From DATBLE01 sp963791425 (GTDB lineage: Bacteria > Actinomycetota > Thermoleophilia > Gaiellales > Gaiellaceae), in contig CAWBSE010000003.1 of the NCBI GenBank assembly GCA_963791425.1, forward strand, positions 930,001 to 994,000: a stretch of 64,000 bases of DNA, read 5' to 3'. Below are positions 63,518 to 64,000 of this stretch, one piece after another (position 1 is the stretch's first letter; every line of letters starts with the position of its first letter). A program made the translations under genes and the position numbers. Below the pieces are notes generated by a model. That model had not been told where the DNA came from and did not search any database. It was given only the letters and a program-made list of their open reading frames with translations.

Positions 63518-64000
63518 CCCGGACCGCCGTCCTCGCCTACTCTGGCGGGCTCGACACCACGTGCATCATCGCCTGGCTGAAGGAGTTCTACGACTACGAC
63601 GAGGTCGTGGCCGTGCTCTGCGACGTCGGCCAGGAGTTCGACCTCGAGCAGTCGCAGGAGCGCGGGTACGCCGCCGGCGCCGACGACGTGCTGCTGGTCG
63701 ACCGCCGCGAGGCGTTCGCGAACGACCAGGTGGCGAAGGCGCTGAAGACGAACGCGCTCTACGAGGGCAAGTACCCGCTCGTCTCCGCCCTCTCCCGGCC
63801 GGTGATCGCGCAGGCCGTCGCCGAGTTGGCGCTGGAGCTCGGCGCCGAGGCCGCCGTGCACGGCTGCACCGGCAAGGGCAACGATCAGCTCCGGTTCGAG
63901 CTTGCCTTTCGCGCGAACTACCCGGGCGTGCGCGTGATCGCCCCGCTCCGCGACAAGGTCTGGACGCGGGACGAGGAGATCGAGTACGCGCAATCGCGCG
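63514..64000 (+). CDS. argG: Argininosuccinate synthase (3' end outside window)
   Basis: ATG at 63514 overlaps argR by four bases; SD GAAGGAG. The first 162 residues are visible: ATP pyrophosphatase P-loop VLAYSGGLDTTCIIAWLKEF, then YPLVSALSRPVIAQAV and HGCTGKGNDQLRFELAF. The gene runs off the window; argF is not seen and may be downstream or elsewhere. Confidence 0.97.
   Translation, partial: MTRTAVLAYSGGLDTTCIIAWLKEFYDYDEVVAVLCDVGQEFDLEQSQERGYAAGADDVLLVDRREAFANDQVAKALKTNALYEGKYPLVSALSRPVIAQAVAELALELGAEAAVHGCTGKGNDQLRFELAFRANYPGVRVIAPLRDKVWTRDEEIEYAQSR

Overview
The window is high-GC bacterial chromosome (roughly 70% G+C by eye) from an actinomycete-type organism. The evidence is the clustered fhaA-fhaB-stp-ftsW-pbpA-pknB(PASTA) cell-wall signalling genes, GTG and TTG starts, and tight operons joined by ATGA or GTGA overlaps. 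A deep-branching soil lineage such as Thermoleophilia (Gaiellales or Solirubrobacterales) fits best, but that placement is inference. There is no rRNA, tRNA, CRISPR array, phage or insertion sequence; almost everything is core metabolism.

Layout. 1-6.9 kb: SUF iron-sulfur cluster assembly (sufB, two VOC-fold genes, sufD, sufS, sufU, Rieske ferredoxin), interrupted by a small membrane-protein pair and a queuosine-salvage gene. 6.9-10.7 kb: PH-like protein, membrane protein, O-methyltransferase, a structured RNA with its own terminator, a lipoprotein, an NDUFA9-like SDR and dCTP deaminase. 10.7-14 kb: a GABA-type aminotransferase, a Ser/Thr kinase and a cyclic-nucleotide-binding protein. 14-24 kb (minus): the cell-division and peptidoglycan signalling operon ending in ddl, preceded by a second membrane kinase. 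24-27 kb: DUF4446, HNH and SIMPL genes. 26.9-35.2 kb (minus): Zn-ribbon-pheA-leuC-leuD, and sir-cysH-orf-cysG(N)-cobA-leuB (assimilatory sulfate reduction, sirohaem, leucine). 35.3-40.1 kb: thrC behind a SAM-I riboswitch, divergent from proA-proB-aminotransferase. 40.4-43.5 kb: an FAD oxidoreductase and a two-gene response-regulator operon with an ANTAR-type antitermination leader. 43.5-51.4 kb (minus): leader peptide, LeuB-like pseudoenzyme, ilvB-ilvN-ilvC-ilvD, sugar isomerase, Gfo/Idh oxidoreductase. 51.6-57.6 kb: gltB-gltD with a structured leader. 57.7-64 kb: epoxide hydrolase, a polysaccharide-deacetylase remnant, and argC-J-B-D-R-G (argG cut by the window end).

The genes form an amino-acid nitrogen and sulfur network: glutamate synthase feeds proline, arginine and transamination; sulfate reduction and sirohaem synthesis supply sulfide and the sir cofactor; the ilv/leu/phe/thr genes complete branched-chain and aromatic branches. 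RNA-level control is unusually visible: a SAM-I riboswitch, a branched-chain leader-peptide attenuator, an ANTAR-style dual-hexaloop leader, and two leaders sharing a 12-nt dyad with possible pseudoknots.

About twenty single-base frameshifts break otherwise intact, mostly essential genes, densest at 10-16 kb. Most look like one extra G or C, so they are most simply sequence errors. I annotate those genes as whole genes and give the break positions.
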